This document shows, piece after piece, positions 48,255 through 61,404 of a DNA stretch of 64,000 nt. The position numbers were made by a program, and so were the translations under genes. The DNA comes from Ananas comosus (taxonomy: Eukaryota > Streptophyta > Magnoliopsida > Poales > Bromeliaceae): contig NC_033625.1 of the NCBI RefSeq assembly GCF_001540865.1, forward strand, positions 14,960,280 to 15,024,279, read 5' to 3'. The notes below the pieces were generated by a model, which searched no databases, was not told where the DNA came from, and was given only the letters and a program-made list of their open reading frames with translations. Position 1 is the stretch's first letter; each line of letters starts with the position of its first letter.

Positions 48255-49610
48255 TTCTCTAAATTATCTATTTTTGATTACTTAAAGAAAAAGTGCCTTA
48301 ACCAAATAAATTTTAAAAAGAAAAAAAATGTAAGTTACAGCGTAATATTAATCTGGCAAGTGAAACTTTCCATTTCGGGGTTATTACCGAGAGTTGCTAT
48401 TTCCGACTTTACCTAAAATGGAAAGTGCCGCAATTTGACAGAAAACGGAACCCGACCCGCGGGGGGCCTTACCCGACCCATTAGAAAAATTCAGTCCATT
48501 AAGGCGAAATATATACTAATTGAAGCCCATCTCGCTCCATGCGTTGGCCATTTCTAGGCCCATTTACCCATATACTTATATATTGTACTGTACTATGTAT
48601 ATTATAGTGCACTGTATAGTATACTTTGTATATTATAATGTACTACACTCCCTCAACGTTGATTTCTTTTTATTGTTTTGTCTTTTGACTAAGATCCTTT
48701 TAACCTTTTTTTTGTGAGGTTAAGTGATTTTGGTCAAATAAATTTAAAAAAAGTCGAGGGATCTCAATAAAAGGAAAAATAATTAAAAGACGTATTTAAA
48801 AAATTTCCAATATTTGAGGGGGGCTTCATGCATATTTATCCAGGGGAAAAAGGGCATATGGGCTAAAATTGGTTGTTAGGCCGAGTTTATGTTGGGTGAT
48901 GGGTCATCACACCTCCTCTTAGATGGAAAGGAATACTCCGGAGCCGGATCTAACTAAATGGGCCGCAGGTTGAGCCCAGTGAAAAATGGGCTTAGAGAAG
49001 TCCCAATACACACTTACCCTTAAAGGGCCATATGAGGCCCTCATTACACCTGGTAATGGTTCTTACGTGTTTGGCAAAAGCCGCAGTGGCTTTCCATTTC
49101 TGGTAAAGTCTGAAATAACAACTCTCGCTAAAGCCCCAAAATAAACAGTTTCACTTGCCGGGCCGTATTTTGCCCCATTTTATTTTTCGATACATAACTT
49201 AGTTTTGTCAATATCTAATCCCAAAAAAAAATTAGTTTTAAGGCATACTCTATTAAATATGTGAATTATAGTGTGCAATTTTTAAATAGATATATGAAAT
49301 TTAAAAATTTTTAATTTACCATCGAACTTTTAAAAGTTGTGGTAAATCTTTTTATTTTGATATTGCTATCTTAAGATTTTCCATTAAGCAATAATCTTTC
49401 TTTCATTATTACTCGGGAATAGAATGAAAAAAAATGAATGAAAAATAAATTTCCATGCGTTTTTATTAAAAAGAAGGAAAAAAAATTATGACCAATATAT
49501 ATTTCCTGCCCCAGTGGTGAAACTTTCCATTTTGAGCTATTCATGAGAGTTACTATTTTTGACTTTATCTAAAATAGAAAGCCCAGCATTTTTACCTAAA
49601 ATGGCAAAAT
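48255..49610. repeat. Left arm of a large imperfect inverted repeat
   Basis: The arm has four ordered blocks. A (about 48255-49010) includes GTGCCTTAACCAAATAAA, CAAGTGAAACTTTCCATTT, CTCCATGCGTTGGCC, a TATA/GTACT-rich run and AGTGATTTTGGTCAAA. B (about 49085-49165) has the TTTCCATTT...TTTCACTTGCC motif in the opposite orientation. C (about 49240-49450) includes GCAATTTTTAAATAGATA and ATTACTCGGGAATAG. D (about 49515-49600) has GTGAAACTTTCCATTTTGAG. The same blocks occur in mirror order on the other strand at 51460-54110. No protein is encoded. Confidence 0.8.
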
Positions 49611-49659
49611 AAGAAAACAATGTGTTAGGCGAACCATACTGACCCCTAGGCAGTCTCCC

Positions 49660-51430
49660 AAGAGCCCATTTTATTTTGAACGATTTGCCTTAATAGACCG
49701 GTCATTAACATTTCGATTGTTGTAAATTGCGGTTTCAGATAAAAGTCCGAAATAGTAACTCTTGTTAATATAGCACAAAAGTTTCAAGGGGCAGTTTGTC
49801 TTTTTTTTTTGTCTTTTTCTTTTTCTTTTTTTTTGGGTTAATGTAAGGGAATTGTTTTCTTTTTTATCTCGAGCAATCAAAAATAATTAAATTTGGAGTA
49901 AACTCACTGTTTTTTTTTTTTTTTTTTTTGCTGGAGTAATAAAAAATAGCTAATATAAAGAACACTCTTTTTCTTCTTCTTTTGTTCTTTATTGGTACAA
50001 AATTATATACCAATAATGATACCATAACACGCTAAACTGCTATTTGGGTGTTGAAATAAATTATCTAATATTATCTATAATCAACATAAAAATATTACGG
50101 AATTAGATACCAATAATGATACCATAATCCTCTAAACTGTGATTTGGGTATTAAAATAAGTTATTTGATATTATATATAATCAACATAACAATATTTTCA
50201 TCATTGATTAAAAGCTAAGAATTGATGAAATATTTAGCATAAAATGGTATATTTTCTCTACCAAATTAATTTTTTGGAACAATATAACCCATGAAAAATG
50301 CTAAGTCCGTATAAAAATAACTTATTAGATGTAAAAACTATCTAATAAAATTATTTGAAATTCTAGTCAAACTCATTACTTGTCGACTTGTCGTGTTGAA
50401 TGTATGGTGTAGTTTTACCTTTTCTTTCTTTTTCCTGTCTGATTTTTTTTATTATGGTAACTTAAAAGTTGAAAAAAAAGGGTAAAAATGCATGGAGGCC
50501 CCCTTAACATTTGGTAATTTCGGAATCACCTTCAGCTTTGAAATTTTTTTTTTTTTCCTATTATAGTCATCTCCTTATACGTTGATTCTTTCTGAGGACA
50601 AGTGATTTGGCCAAAAACTTTAAATGTATCATGAATTTAATTTTTTAAAAAAGAAAAAAAAGAAGTCAAGGGGCCTCAAAAGTAATTGAATGCTCTATAT
50701 AACAAATGGTCACTACTTGAGTGGGCCTCCATTCATTTTTGCCAATTTTAAAAAAAGGAGTATGTGGGCTAAAGTGGGTGATTGTGCTGAATTATTGTTG
50801 GGCTACAGGCCATCACAGCTCCTCTTAGATAGAAGGGCAAATACTTTGGGGCCAGTCCAACCATGAAAGCAATTTAACCTAACCCACTAATAATAAGACG
50901 TTGGGTTTGATTAAATGGGCCTGCACGTTGAGATCATAAAAAATGCCCAAGCAACACGATTAAATGGGTCTGCACCTTAATGAATGGAGACTTTTCAAAT
51001 TGCTATTGGGGTTGATGTGCTTCGTTTCTAATCATGTTCTTTCCATCACGTTTTTTAATTTACTTAAGAATTTTATACACATCATATGTGAGGAACATTA
51101 GCAGATATCTATAAATAGATATTATATTTGGCTTTTCAATTAATTTTTTGGAGCAAAATTAATTATCACGTAGGTGAAATATCAAAAGTCAAATTGTTTA
51201 CTTATAATTTTATTAGATAATTTTTATGTCGAATAAAGTATTTTTATTAATTTATTAGATAAATTTTATATCAAATAAGTTATTTTTATAAAGACTTAGT
51301 ATGTTTCACAAGTTCTCTTTTCAAAAATTAATTTGTTTCACGAGTTCCAATATCAGCCCACGAAATCTAAGATAATAATGCTGAATAACTAAAATGCCCT
51401 TAACGGGCTGGCTGAGGGCCCCCTACGGTT
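49660..51430. repeat. Spacer of the inverted repeat with further family copies
   Basis: The spacer holds a diverged copy (about 49720-49900, CCGAAATAGTAACTC, TCGAGCAATCAAAAA) in the orientation of the right arm. It also holds a direct-orientation copy of the late part of block A (about 50590-50990: GAGGACAAGTGATTTGGCC, CATCACAGCTCCTCTTAGAT). A local duplication of ACCAATAATGATACCATAA (about 50009 and 50108) is also present. Confidence 0.6.
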
Positions 51431-52359
51431 TTCCTTACACAATGTTTGCTCTGGATAAATTACGGGCTTTCCATTTTAGGTAAAGTCGAAAATAGCAAAT
51501 CTCGTGAATTGCCCAAAATGGAATGTTTCAGTGTCCCAGGCCCGGAAATATATACTGGTCGTATTTTTTTTTCCTTTTTTTATTTTTTATTTTTTTTCTA
51601 TTCCCGAGTGATAATAAAAGAGAGATAATTGCTTAGTTTTGAAGTAGCAATATCAAAATGGAAAGATTCACCACAAGTTTTCTTCTTTTTTTTTTTTCTT
51701 TTTAATCAGAATGTACATAAATAAAAGATTATGAAATTTTAAAATTTTGATATTATAATTTTACTCTAACAATGTATTTAAATTTGACTAAATTACTTTT
51801 TTTGGTAGAATTTAATAGTATCTCTGTGTGTCTTTTATTAATTGGGACTTAGAAAGAAATGAAAGTTTAGACGGTAATTAAAAATTTTAAATGTTAGGTA
51901 TCTATTTAAAAATTACACGCTTTAGTTCACGTATTCGGGATCAGATGTTCCACGTTTAGATGATATTGACAAAAGGTCGGGCAAGCGAACTTTTCACTTG
52001 GGGAATATTAATGAACATTAATATTTCCGACTTTACCTAAAACGGAAAATCTCTGCGATTTTACCAAAAGCGGAAAGAACCATTACTTTAGCGTAATAAG
52101 GTGAATCGGAGCTAGACCTCGTCCGGCCCATTAATGGAAAGTGTACTTGGGTTTCCATTTGTTACTGGACTAAACGTGCGGGCCCATTTAGTTAACCCGG
52201 CTCCAGAGTGTTGTCCCTTCTACCTACCAGAGCTGTGGTGGCCCATTTCCTAACAACAAATCAGCCCAAGAGCCTATTTTAGCGCACAAAGTTTTTTCTC
52301 GGTAAATCTATTATATATTATGATTTTTTTGCACACGTGGCACAACAGCACAATCCGGG

Positions 52360-52435
52360 GTGGGTTGGAGTGGATGCGGGTGGGGTGGGCCCGGCCCTTT
52401 TTTGGTTTGGGGTGGGTTGGGCCCGGCCCAATTTT
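52360..52435. repeat. G-rich tract with GGGCCCGGCCC repeats
   Basis: Several GGGTGGG and GGTTGGG runs occur together with two copies of GGGCCCGGCCC about 50 bp apart. G spacing permits G-quadruplex formation on the plus strand, but that is inferred only from sequence. Confidence 0.5.
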
Positions 52436-53387
52436 TATTTTTTTATCTTGATTTCTTTGTCTCTGGAATAAAATTAGTTGCAAACTATAAGATGATACAT
52501 TTATAAATTTGATGTAATCTATAAATCATGCTAACTTAATTTATAAAGCTAAATGACATATTCAAATTTTGAAGTTAAAGTGATATTGACTCGCTCAAAT
52601 TTAATATATTGAAAGGTTGAATAGTAAAAATAAAATTTTGAAAGATTTGATAGCTAATTCAAAATAATTCATAATTCAAGAAAGTTTTATACATTCTTAA
52701 TTTGATTTTAATATCAAACTTTATTACCATATTTATATTCTGATAAATAATCAACTTCATTTTAAAATTTTCTAAAATATCTAAAATATGATTGGTCGAC
52801 TTCTAATTTTAACAAACATGCATTCTAAAATTTAAAATAGTTTAACATATTTTCTTTTCTTTAAATAAAATTACTAATTGAATAAAACTGATCGATACTC
52901 AATTATGTCTTCGTCTGAAATAAAATTAAAATATTAAAAAGGGTGAATTAAGCTTTTGGTCCTCAAACTATAAGTGTGCGATACTTTAATTCTCAAATTT
53001 TAATGCGTTATAAGTTATAGCTTAAACTACAAGGCATGTGGCATTTTAATTCTCAAATTTTAATTAGTTGTAATTTCTGGTTGAAAATATGAGACATTTG
53101 ACATTTTATTTATCAACTTTTAGTGATGCTATAAATATAATTTATTATTTTTATAATATAATTTATTTCTCAAACTTTATTTCATTTTTTTCACGTGCTA
53201 TTTTATATTTCTTATTTTTATAATTTTAACTGTAATAACTATTGCTTCTTCTCAGTTTTCTCTCTCTCTCTCTCTCCTCTCCTCCTCTCGTATATACTAA
53301 TATTATAATATTGAACTATTCTTTTATTATTCATTTTCTGCTGTCTTTTTAGATTCATTTATTTATTTGTTTATGTGAAATTGAGCC

Positions 53388-53475
53388 CGTGCCCCCACCG
53401 GCGGCCCCCCCCCGCCTCCTCGGATTTGACTAATTTTCTGGCAGACGTTATGGCCCCCCCCTCCCCCCCCCCACA
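53388..53475. repeat. Homopolymer C tracts
   Basis: Two C-rich runs (about 53401-53418 and 53454-53473) include nine or ten consecutive C. The minus strand is therefore G-run rich. Such runs are also prone to sequencing error. Confidence 0.6.
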
Positions 53476-54110
53476 ACTTCCGGGATTGATAATTTTTAAA
53501 TAGACCATTTATTAATTTCCTTTTCCAAGAGACCTCTCCACTTTTTTTTTCTTATTTAAATATTAGATTCTGATACTTTATTATTATTATTATTTTGACC
53601 AAAACCACTCGGAAAAAGATATCATCAAAAGGATCTCGGTCAAAAAACCAAAAAGAAAAAGAAATTAATGTTGAGGGCGTGTAATACACTATAATATATA
53701 AAGTATACTATACTATATACTATAATGTACAAAGTAGTAAAGTACTACAGTGTAATATACACGTATAAGTCTAAATGGGCCTAGGAACGCCCCACGCATG
53801 GAGAGAACTGGGCTTCAACAGTATAATTTTGGGCTTAATAGGCGGAATATTATTAATGGGCGGGGTGAGGCCTAGCGCTGGTTGGCCTATTTTCTGGTTT
53901 GGGTTAAATTGGGGGACTTTCCATTTTAGGTAAAGATGGAAATAGTAAGCCTCGTTAATAGGCCCCAAATGAAAAGTTTCACTTGTGGCGCTTAATATTC
54001 TGGGGTAACTTGTTTTTTTTTGTTTTTTTGTTTTTTTTTTTTTTTGCTTAGTTATTTATTCTTTGGTTAAGGCACCTATTCTTTCGAGCAATCAAAAAAA
54101 GATAAATTTC

Positions 54111-57100
54111 GAGAAATCTTACGGAATTTTTCATTTTTATCGTAATTAAAAGTAAAAAATGTACAGAACACTCACCAATGTTTTAAAATTTTTTTATCTT
54201 GTTTTCTTTTTGCGTTAAGAGGTTATAATAATATGGATAACACAAATTGTGATTAACCCTCTATTGCCTGCTAACATTTTGTAAAAACCATTCCAAACCC
54301 AATCACAGGATATGAAACTAATTTTTAAATATCAAAATGCTTCTGTACTACTGCTTAATATTTGTGTCGATAAATTTATCCATTTAAAGTATTTTAGTTC
54401 ATCGAATTGTCACGCTAACTTTAGGGTTTGAGTATACATGGGAGATGAAAGAGCGGACATGAAGTTGCAATAAATAATATATACAGATGGGACCTTTTTG
54501 CATGGTTTGATCTATTAGTCGACAGATTGCTTTTTAATTGGTAATATTGCAATATTACATATTATTTTCTTTCTATGTTGTGTATAAAACATACTTTTAA
54601 AAATGGTTTGTCTCAGTGCCAAATTCATTAACTTTTGTTTTATTTCTTTATAATATAATTTTTCTTCAGTATATATTGTATAAGAAAGGTACGGGCCGAG
54701 TCCCTCTTTAGCCTAGAGATAGTGCGCCGGGATAATGCAAATCTGCCCCAAACTACCAGCGTTCATTCCCTGATTTTCTGTATGTGGCCCAATATATTCA
54801 CGGAGATTGGACAAAATGTTTATGGTCCTGTTTCTATTCATTGGGTCATTGTCGGCCCATACGGCGGTAATGACCTGACGTCGGGCTTGGCTGACCTAAG
54901 CCCTTAGTACGAAGGTTGATCAGGGGGGCGGGCCTACCTCTGCCTGTTTCAACAAATGTACGTCCCGCACCGGCCCAGCTCAAACTATACGACCTAGTGG
55001 GACACAACCTCGCCTCCCTATTTACACGCCTCTTTTTGGTCCAGCCTACAAATCCAGACCTTATTGCAGGTCCAATCCCCGGAGTGTGTAGACAGTGTTA
55101 AGCAAAGGACTAAATAGACCCAATTCGTCGCACGAGCTAATAGTCCCATTAAAATACCTAGGGTCCGACAATGTGATAGGACCGAATATCAGTATGTAAT
55201 TTCGTCCGAGGCATCACTGGCCCAGATAATGTTGGTCGAATATTAGCACTTCTTATCGGGAAAAAAAAAGTTTTGTTTATGGTTTAGGATTTTAGGATTT
55301 AGGGAGTTTTAAGAGTTTAGGATTTAGGGTCTAGGATTGAAATGATAGAATTTTTGCTCGAAAATGATTATAGATCCGAAAGGGCCCGAAAATGACGTGT
55401 AAGGTTCGGGGTTTAAGATCAGCTTGACCAAAATCAGTCCATGCAATCGTTAAATCAGACAGAATCCGGTCCATTAAGCGGAGCTACTTGGGTCCATTTT
55501 GGTAGGCGGCTCTTTATTCGGCGAGCCCGTGGTCTTTTATTAATTATCTACTCTCTCTGGATGGAAAATGAAGTCCACGGAATGGGACGTGGTCTATGTG
55601 GAGCTCAGGACGTGGGTCCTCGCTCTGGCAAAATTGTTGCCGGCGACGCATCAGCGACTCGTCAGAACATATACTTAAAATTCAAACATCCAAGTTTTGG
55701 ATATAAAATACAGAAGAGGCTGTTTCGAAAATTTCAATTGTTTGATACTCTATGAATTAGGGAATAGAATACCAACAATACGTACTATTCTTGATTTTCT
55801 TTATTTTTTCATTAAATTCATTTATATGGAACCTACAGACATTTGAAATTTGTAAGTGCTATGGAAATCACTTCTGGGGTAAATCATAAGAATGATTTCT
55901 AATCTGGTCCAACATTAGTTCGCAGGCCGAATGACCCACACAGGCTGGTCCCACGCCTACTATGATGTGTGACTTGAATATCTGGGTCTATGTATAGGCC
56001 TAGGGCCAGGACTCGTGGGCTTCACGGCCTTAGTATGAAAACCGGACGGCGAGATCATGGGCGAAGTCTAGCTGTCAGTCATCTGGCTTTAAACTCAGGG
56101 CATCTATATGGTCCCAACCTGGGAAACTACAATCGAACCCTTCATATTCCTAGCCCCAATCCAGCCACGAACCCGGAACCAGCCTCCTTATTATTTGCCA
56201 TTTGATATTTCACAGCGTACCCAAAATTAGCTAATTAACATGTGTGCATACTTTTTCTATTTCATAATATAATAATTATCTCCATACCTGCTACAGCCCT
56301 TGTTTAGTCCATGCCTATTACATCCAACAAAGCCCTTTGAGGTAGAGTGAGAGGATGAAACTGTGCTCAATTTTGGAAAAGCTCATTTTTGTGTACCGGC
56401 TCAATTTCATAGCTTTAGTCTCTAATTGTGAATCGGAAAAGTTTATCTGCAAAGAATATTCCACCTACCTGACCTAGGAAAAGTCCATCCAAAAGGAGAA
56501 TACATGACTGAAGCGAAGAAGTATAAGCTGGATCCAGCAAGAGTATCCGAGGACTTAGTAAGAAAGCAAGTGCAAAAAAATAGCTAGATCATTTAAAGGA
56601 GCAACAGAAAAAAGTCCTTCATAAAAATATGATCTATGAGGCCCAACAACTTCTTAATACATATATAAATTAATTGTTTAGTAAATAGAAATTTTTATTA
56701 TTGCCTTACTCATTGAAAATTTAAGCCTTATTTGGCAGCATGCAAGTTCATTTTGGTTGCTTTCACTTTGCCCGAGATCAAATTAGTGCGGGAATTTCTA
56801 TTTTACCGAAGACCAACCCCGTTTGTCCAGCTGAGCACTTTCGATCATCAGAATTGGCTCGGCCTGCAAAGATGGCTGGCGTAGTTACGGGTTCCCATGG
56901 GACATAGGCCTAGAAACATGGCTCGACCCATGAGCACATTGCGAAACCCAGACTAAAGGGCGAAAAGAGATCCAGGACTTACTCGGACTGTCCTAGTTGT
57001 CCATGAATAATATTGACCCGAACATATCGGGCCAATGCCGTACATCTTTGTTTTGCCGGGCTGAATGGGACGGGCTTACTTCTGGCTAATCCCAAAATCC

Positions 57101-58700
57101 CCAAAATTTTGCTGGAAGGAAAAATTACAAGATCCAATAACAAACCAAAATCCAGTTAAAAACCTATCTCAAAACTGATCTGGCATTCACATGGATGGAG
57201 ATTGGAGGGCGTTGAAATATTTGTTATTTCTCAACTCATAGACCTTACATAATAAATACATGACTGTAGTGCCCTATGCTATTGATTTTTTTTTTTTTAG
57301 TTTATAATGCTCTGCGCTTGATCTAACTAAGACAGAATATGATCTGATCCATGCATTAGGCTCAAGAGCAACTTCAAATTAATTCATGTTGTAAATACAA
57401 ATTTGAACTATGGCATCATTATTGGTTATAAATTTTGATGAATCTTAATCGATTTGATAGCTAATAAGTTCACTTTGCCATTTAAAATATAGCATGGTGT
57501 CAATTGTTTTAAGCCCAAGATAAATACATACATTAAAAAAGAAACAATTGGACGCGTATATTATTTGCCATGTAATTTTCGTGGATGAGCCGGTGCCATG
57601 GACGTGACAGAAATTTATTATACTGAAGCGGAAGCTCAATTCGTAGTGGGCCGCCCTGGCCATTAGGACTTTAGAAAGTAAACGCAGCTTGTCAAATTCG
57701 GGCTTGCAGGGGCCTAATACGACTAAATAGGCCCTTGGAATCAGGGCCCCATATCAGATGGACCTGCCCATGGCGTTCACGTGAACAGCGTGTGCCATCT
57801 CACTTTCCCCACTGCCCACCTCGAATTGAATTGATGATGCGTGCGCCGTCGACGAGCTCATCGGTCTCGTTTCTACGCTCCATAGATAAGTTTTTATTTT
57901 TCCTGTTTTGTGGTTCCTTACAATTTCTACATGGAAAATAAAAAAGTTGAAAATAAACAAGAGTGGTCATTTTCAACTTACAAGTTTGATTATTTTTTAG
58001 TCGAGTCTTCCCTGACTTTTGATTTTCTAGAATTAAGTGATTTCAGTTAAATAAATTTTAATTTTACCAAATCTGTGAGTGTTTAATATCTTAACTAATT
58101 AATAACAATAGCTAATAGAGTTATTACATATAATTTTATATTTAACTAAAATATAAATTAGTAAAAAAAAAAGCAGGGTCTATTTCAGAATGGATTATAG
58201 CATCCGGCCATTAAATTTTAGAAATAAAAGGTACAAAGAAAGTATGGGACGAAATGGTGGTTATGACTATTGGACCATCGGCCATCCGACAGAGTCGCAT
58301 CCATAGTTAGTTAATACGGATTCGGCAAAAATTTGGTACCGATATAATACGCATAAAATTCGTTTTTTAATTTTTAAATTCGTTGAAAAATTCGACTTAA
58401 AAAAGGGATTCGGTATAAAATATAAAATATAAGATATAAAATATTTAAAAATAAAAATTGTAAGTCTTTTATTCATATTTTCAATAATTTGCGAAAAATT
58501 TGCGAATAATTCTCTTTTTTTGGAAAAAATTCGTAAATGGACGTTTAATTCAGATTTTCAATAATTCGCGAATTAACTAACTAGGATCGCATGTCAATGG
58601 AAGAAAATAGTATGGCTAAGTTTCACCATTAGGCCCATAGCATCTCTTTTAGCCTGGCACGAAAAAGTGTCGGGCCCAATTGATGCAAAAGTTGTAATTC
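54111..58700. other. Subtelomeric unique-looking DNA, no gene recognised
   Basis: This region alternates AT-rich stretches with unusual segments (54690-55260, 55400-55660, 55900-56200, 56740-57100) dense in GGCCCA, TGGGCC and GCCCG words. Plus-strand open frames of 60-104 codons in them show no domain, and I do not regard them as genes. A short match to the inverted-repeat family (AAATGGGCCTAGGAACG) lies at about 58734, shared with 53774. Confidence 0.4.
55279..55346. repeat. Interstitial degenerate telomere-like tract
   Basis: Words such as GGTTTAGGA, TTTTAGGATTTAGGG and GGATTTAGGGTCTAGG recur within 68 bp. They resemble decayed TTTAGGG units in the same orientation as the terminal array, about 8.3 kb inside it. 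Confidence 0.5.
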
Positions 58701-59875
58701 ACTAATGGGAAATGCGCAGAGGCCGGGGTCAAATGGGCCTAGGAACGTCCGAGGCTTCGATTGAAGGGTGGCCTCTGGCCTTTAGGCCGCAGGGCCTAAA
58801 GTTTTGGCGTCTTTTTTGATTTTTAGCCGTTCTCCCTCGCTGCAAGTTCCCCGTACCCTTTTTTCAGTTTTCCCTCTCGATCGCCCGATTCTTGAGCGCG
58901 CACCTCTCTACTTCCTGATCTCCCGATTCCTCCCAACGAGAAACCGTGGAACGAGCCCTTCCTCTCCGATTGCCCAATAAAACCTAGAGAGAGCTCATCC
59001 TTTACCCTCCTTCAATGCAGAAACCATTCGGCGTACTCCCGATTGCTCTATGCGATTGCTCTATGCTGTATGTCGTGCCCTTCTTAATTGGAGGCTGTTG
59101 GAGGGTTTTGATCGAAGGAGGTAATCTATATATTCGTGTTCATCGATCTTCAAATTTTTTGGACAAAGTGACTGCAGTACTTTATTCAGAAGGATGAGCT
59201 TCACGAGACCTAGGATGTTTCCATGATGGGACCAGAGACCTTCAAACCCTAGATTCAGACACCATTTCAAATGGATCTAAGGTTGAAAGGTTCTTAGTTC
59301 CTATATCTGTAAGGCTATTTCAAGATTTATCTTCGTTTGCTCTTATTTTATGATGGAATCCACAATCTACATGCTACCTACCTCTTTTCTCTAATTTCTC
59401 GCAGAATAGCTAGGATAGCAGTAATTTATTTGAGGAGGATGAGCTTCAAGAGTCTTAGGATGTTTCAATGATGAGACCAGAGACCATGAAACCTTAGATT
59501 CAGACACCATTTCGTAAGTAGATCAGGTGGATCTAAGGTCGAAAGGCAGCACGGTGGATGTAAGGTCCATGATAAAATTGCCTCGTCAAGCCAAAATCAA
59601 GTGATCCTCAGATCTGAGCCGAATTACTTTGAGTAGTAATCCCGTATTCTCTTTTAGAAACCAATTGCTGTACATCTCTTTTCATAACTCTTTTTCTTTC
59701 CATAACCTATTTCTCTTTCCTGAATATCTGCTCTGCATAAAGTTTTGTAATGCAATCGATTGATAAATTTACAGTTGCATCGTATATTGCAAACATTTTA
59801 TACCAAGTTATCCCAATGAAGATGAAAAGCAAGCATGGAAATAGGAAAGTTGAATCACATTTTGAGTCATGGTTA

Positions 59876-59908
<33 letters not shown>

Positions 59909-61404
59909 TATATATTACAGATCCAGCAGCTTACTTTAGGCAACATATACTTTGAGCTACTTACTAATTATCATGTGCACATCTATTAGTTTAGAGGTAA
60001 TCCTATCTTAGGCAACATATTTTTTGTGCTGCTCCTTTCTAGTTGATGGAGTTTTAAAAGAATTTGAATGTCAAGCATACATTGATCTTTGAAAACTAGT
60101 CATGTCTTGTCTATTTGAAATCCGCCGAGGGTTCCTTTTGAGTTCACTGGGGGATATAGATATGAAGCTCCAAACTGGAGATTCGTTTTGGTTTTAAATA
60201 AATGCAAGTTTTTTTGCTATTCAAGGATTGGGGCAAATTGAAATATTCTTAAATTTGGTGTGTAAGCTAGAGTTAATTTAGGCATGTCTCAGGATATAAT
60301 ACAATAGATTAATGTATACAACAGACACATGGAATAATGAGAATTCTTTGTGATGGATTTGTAGGATGGGTAATTTCTATATTAAGAAAATGTAGAACCC
60401 TGATCACTCCTTTGCTCGAAACAGGCGGTCAATTGTAAAAGTAACTATCCTTTATAATAGTGCTTCCTTTTGGTTCTACGATTATATATAAGATGTAGAG
60501 AAAGGAAGTGTAGTGATTTTGCTAGGAGACTTTGTAAATGCCCACATTTATTCAATAAAATGTAGAATTCTAGGAAGTGCTTGTATGGATAAGGCACCAC
60601 CTATTAGAGGCTCTAGTGTATAGCAATTTGAAGAATGCATCTCTCATCTTGTGTGCAACCTTTCCCTTTCAAAAAATGAAAAAAAGTCTTAATCTGATTT
60701 GTTTCTCTCTTTTCCTTTTGTTTAATGCTGTTTTCATTTCTTTTTCATTCATTTCTGTTATAGGTATCTTTTCCATCTTTTTGTCCTAGCTTCATCCCTT
60801 GGCTTTACAGTGTTTTTCTTTTCTTGTTAAGTTTAGATTCCATCTTTTGTTCTTGCACATTTCTTTCGTGTAATTTATTTATTGTCTCTTTGTTGTTTTC
60901 AGCTTGTTTGCTTAATGAATTTCATAGTGCATCTTTGACTTGGTGTGTTTGAATATGTGTTATTTCTATACAAAAGTACTATTTCTACTAAACCTATGTG
61001 ATGTTTCTATGTTTCAAAGGTACTGATTATGACTTCGTTGAGAAAAAGAGGACTTAGAAACTCCTGCTTCATTTTGACTGTTGAATGAAATAAAATTCCC
61101 ATTTTTCCTTAACCTTTTTAGGAATTCCCTCTTTCTTGTTCTTCTTCTAGTAGCTAACGTACTTCCTTTTTTTTTTTTTTCAATCTTTGTTTGTTAATTT
61201 TTTCCTTTTCATCTCTATCTTTCTATGCCTTTGTTTAATTTATCACTTGTTTTTATAAGCGAGAAAACTACTATGGATATGCTATTTCAGATGTTTTCTT
61301 CAAAAGATTATCATGTTAGTCGATTAGATTCATGCTGTATTTGTGTCCCAATTTGTGGAAAGTCGATGATGTCTTGTCAGAGCTGAGTCGTGTCTCATAT
61401 CTTA

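Larger units (their letters stand above)
51460..54110. repeat. Right arm of a large imperfect inverted repeat, with 1.25-kb insertion
   Basis: Read on the minus strand from 54110 downward, the arm shows block A (54110-53560: GTGCCTTAACCAAAGAATA, CACAAGTGAAACTTTTC, CTCCATGCGTGGGGC). It continues at 52300-52130 (CACCACAGCTCTGGTAGGTA, GGAGCCGGGTTAACTAAATG), then block B (about 52100-52000), C (51960-51600: GTAATTTTTAAATAGATA, ATTATCACTCGGGAATAG) and D (51540-51466). The order mirrors the left arm. The stretch 52310-53550 has no counterpart on the left. Confidence 0.8.

Noticed and set aside
55441..55755. 104-codon plus-strand frame in the subtelomere
   Set aside because: There is no domain, no splice context and composition like the surrounding GGCCCA-rich patches; it is probably chance.
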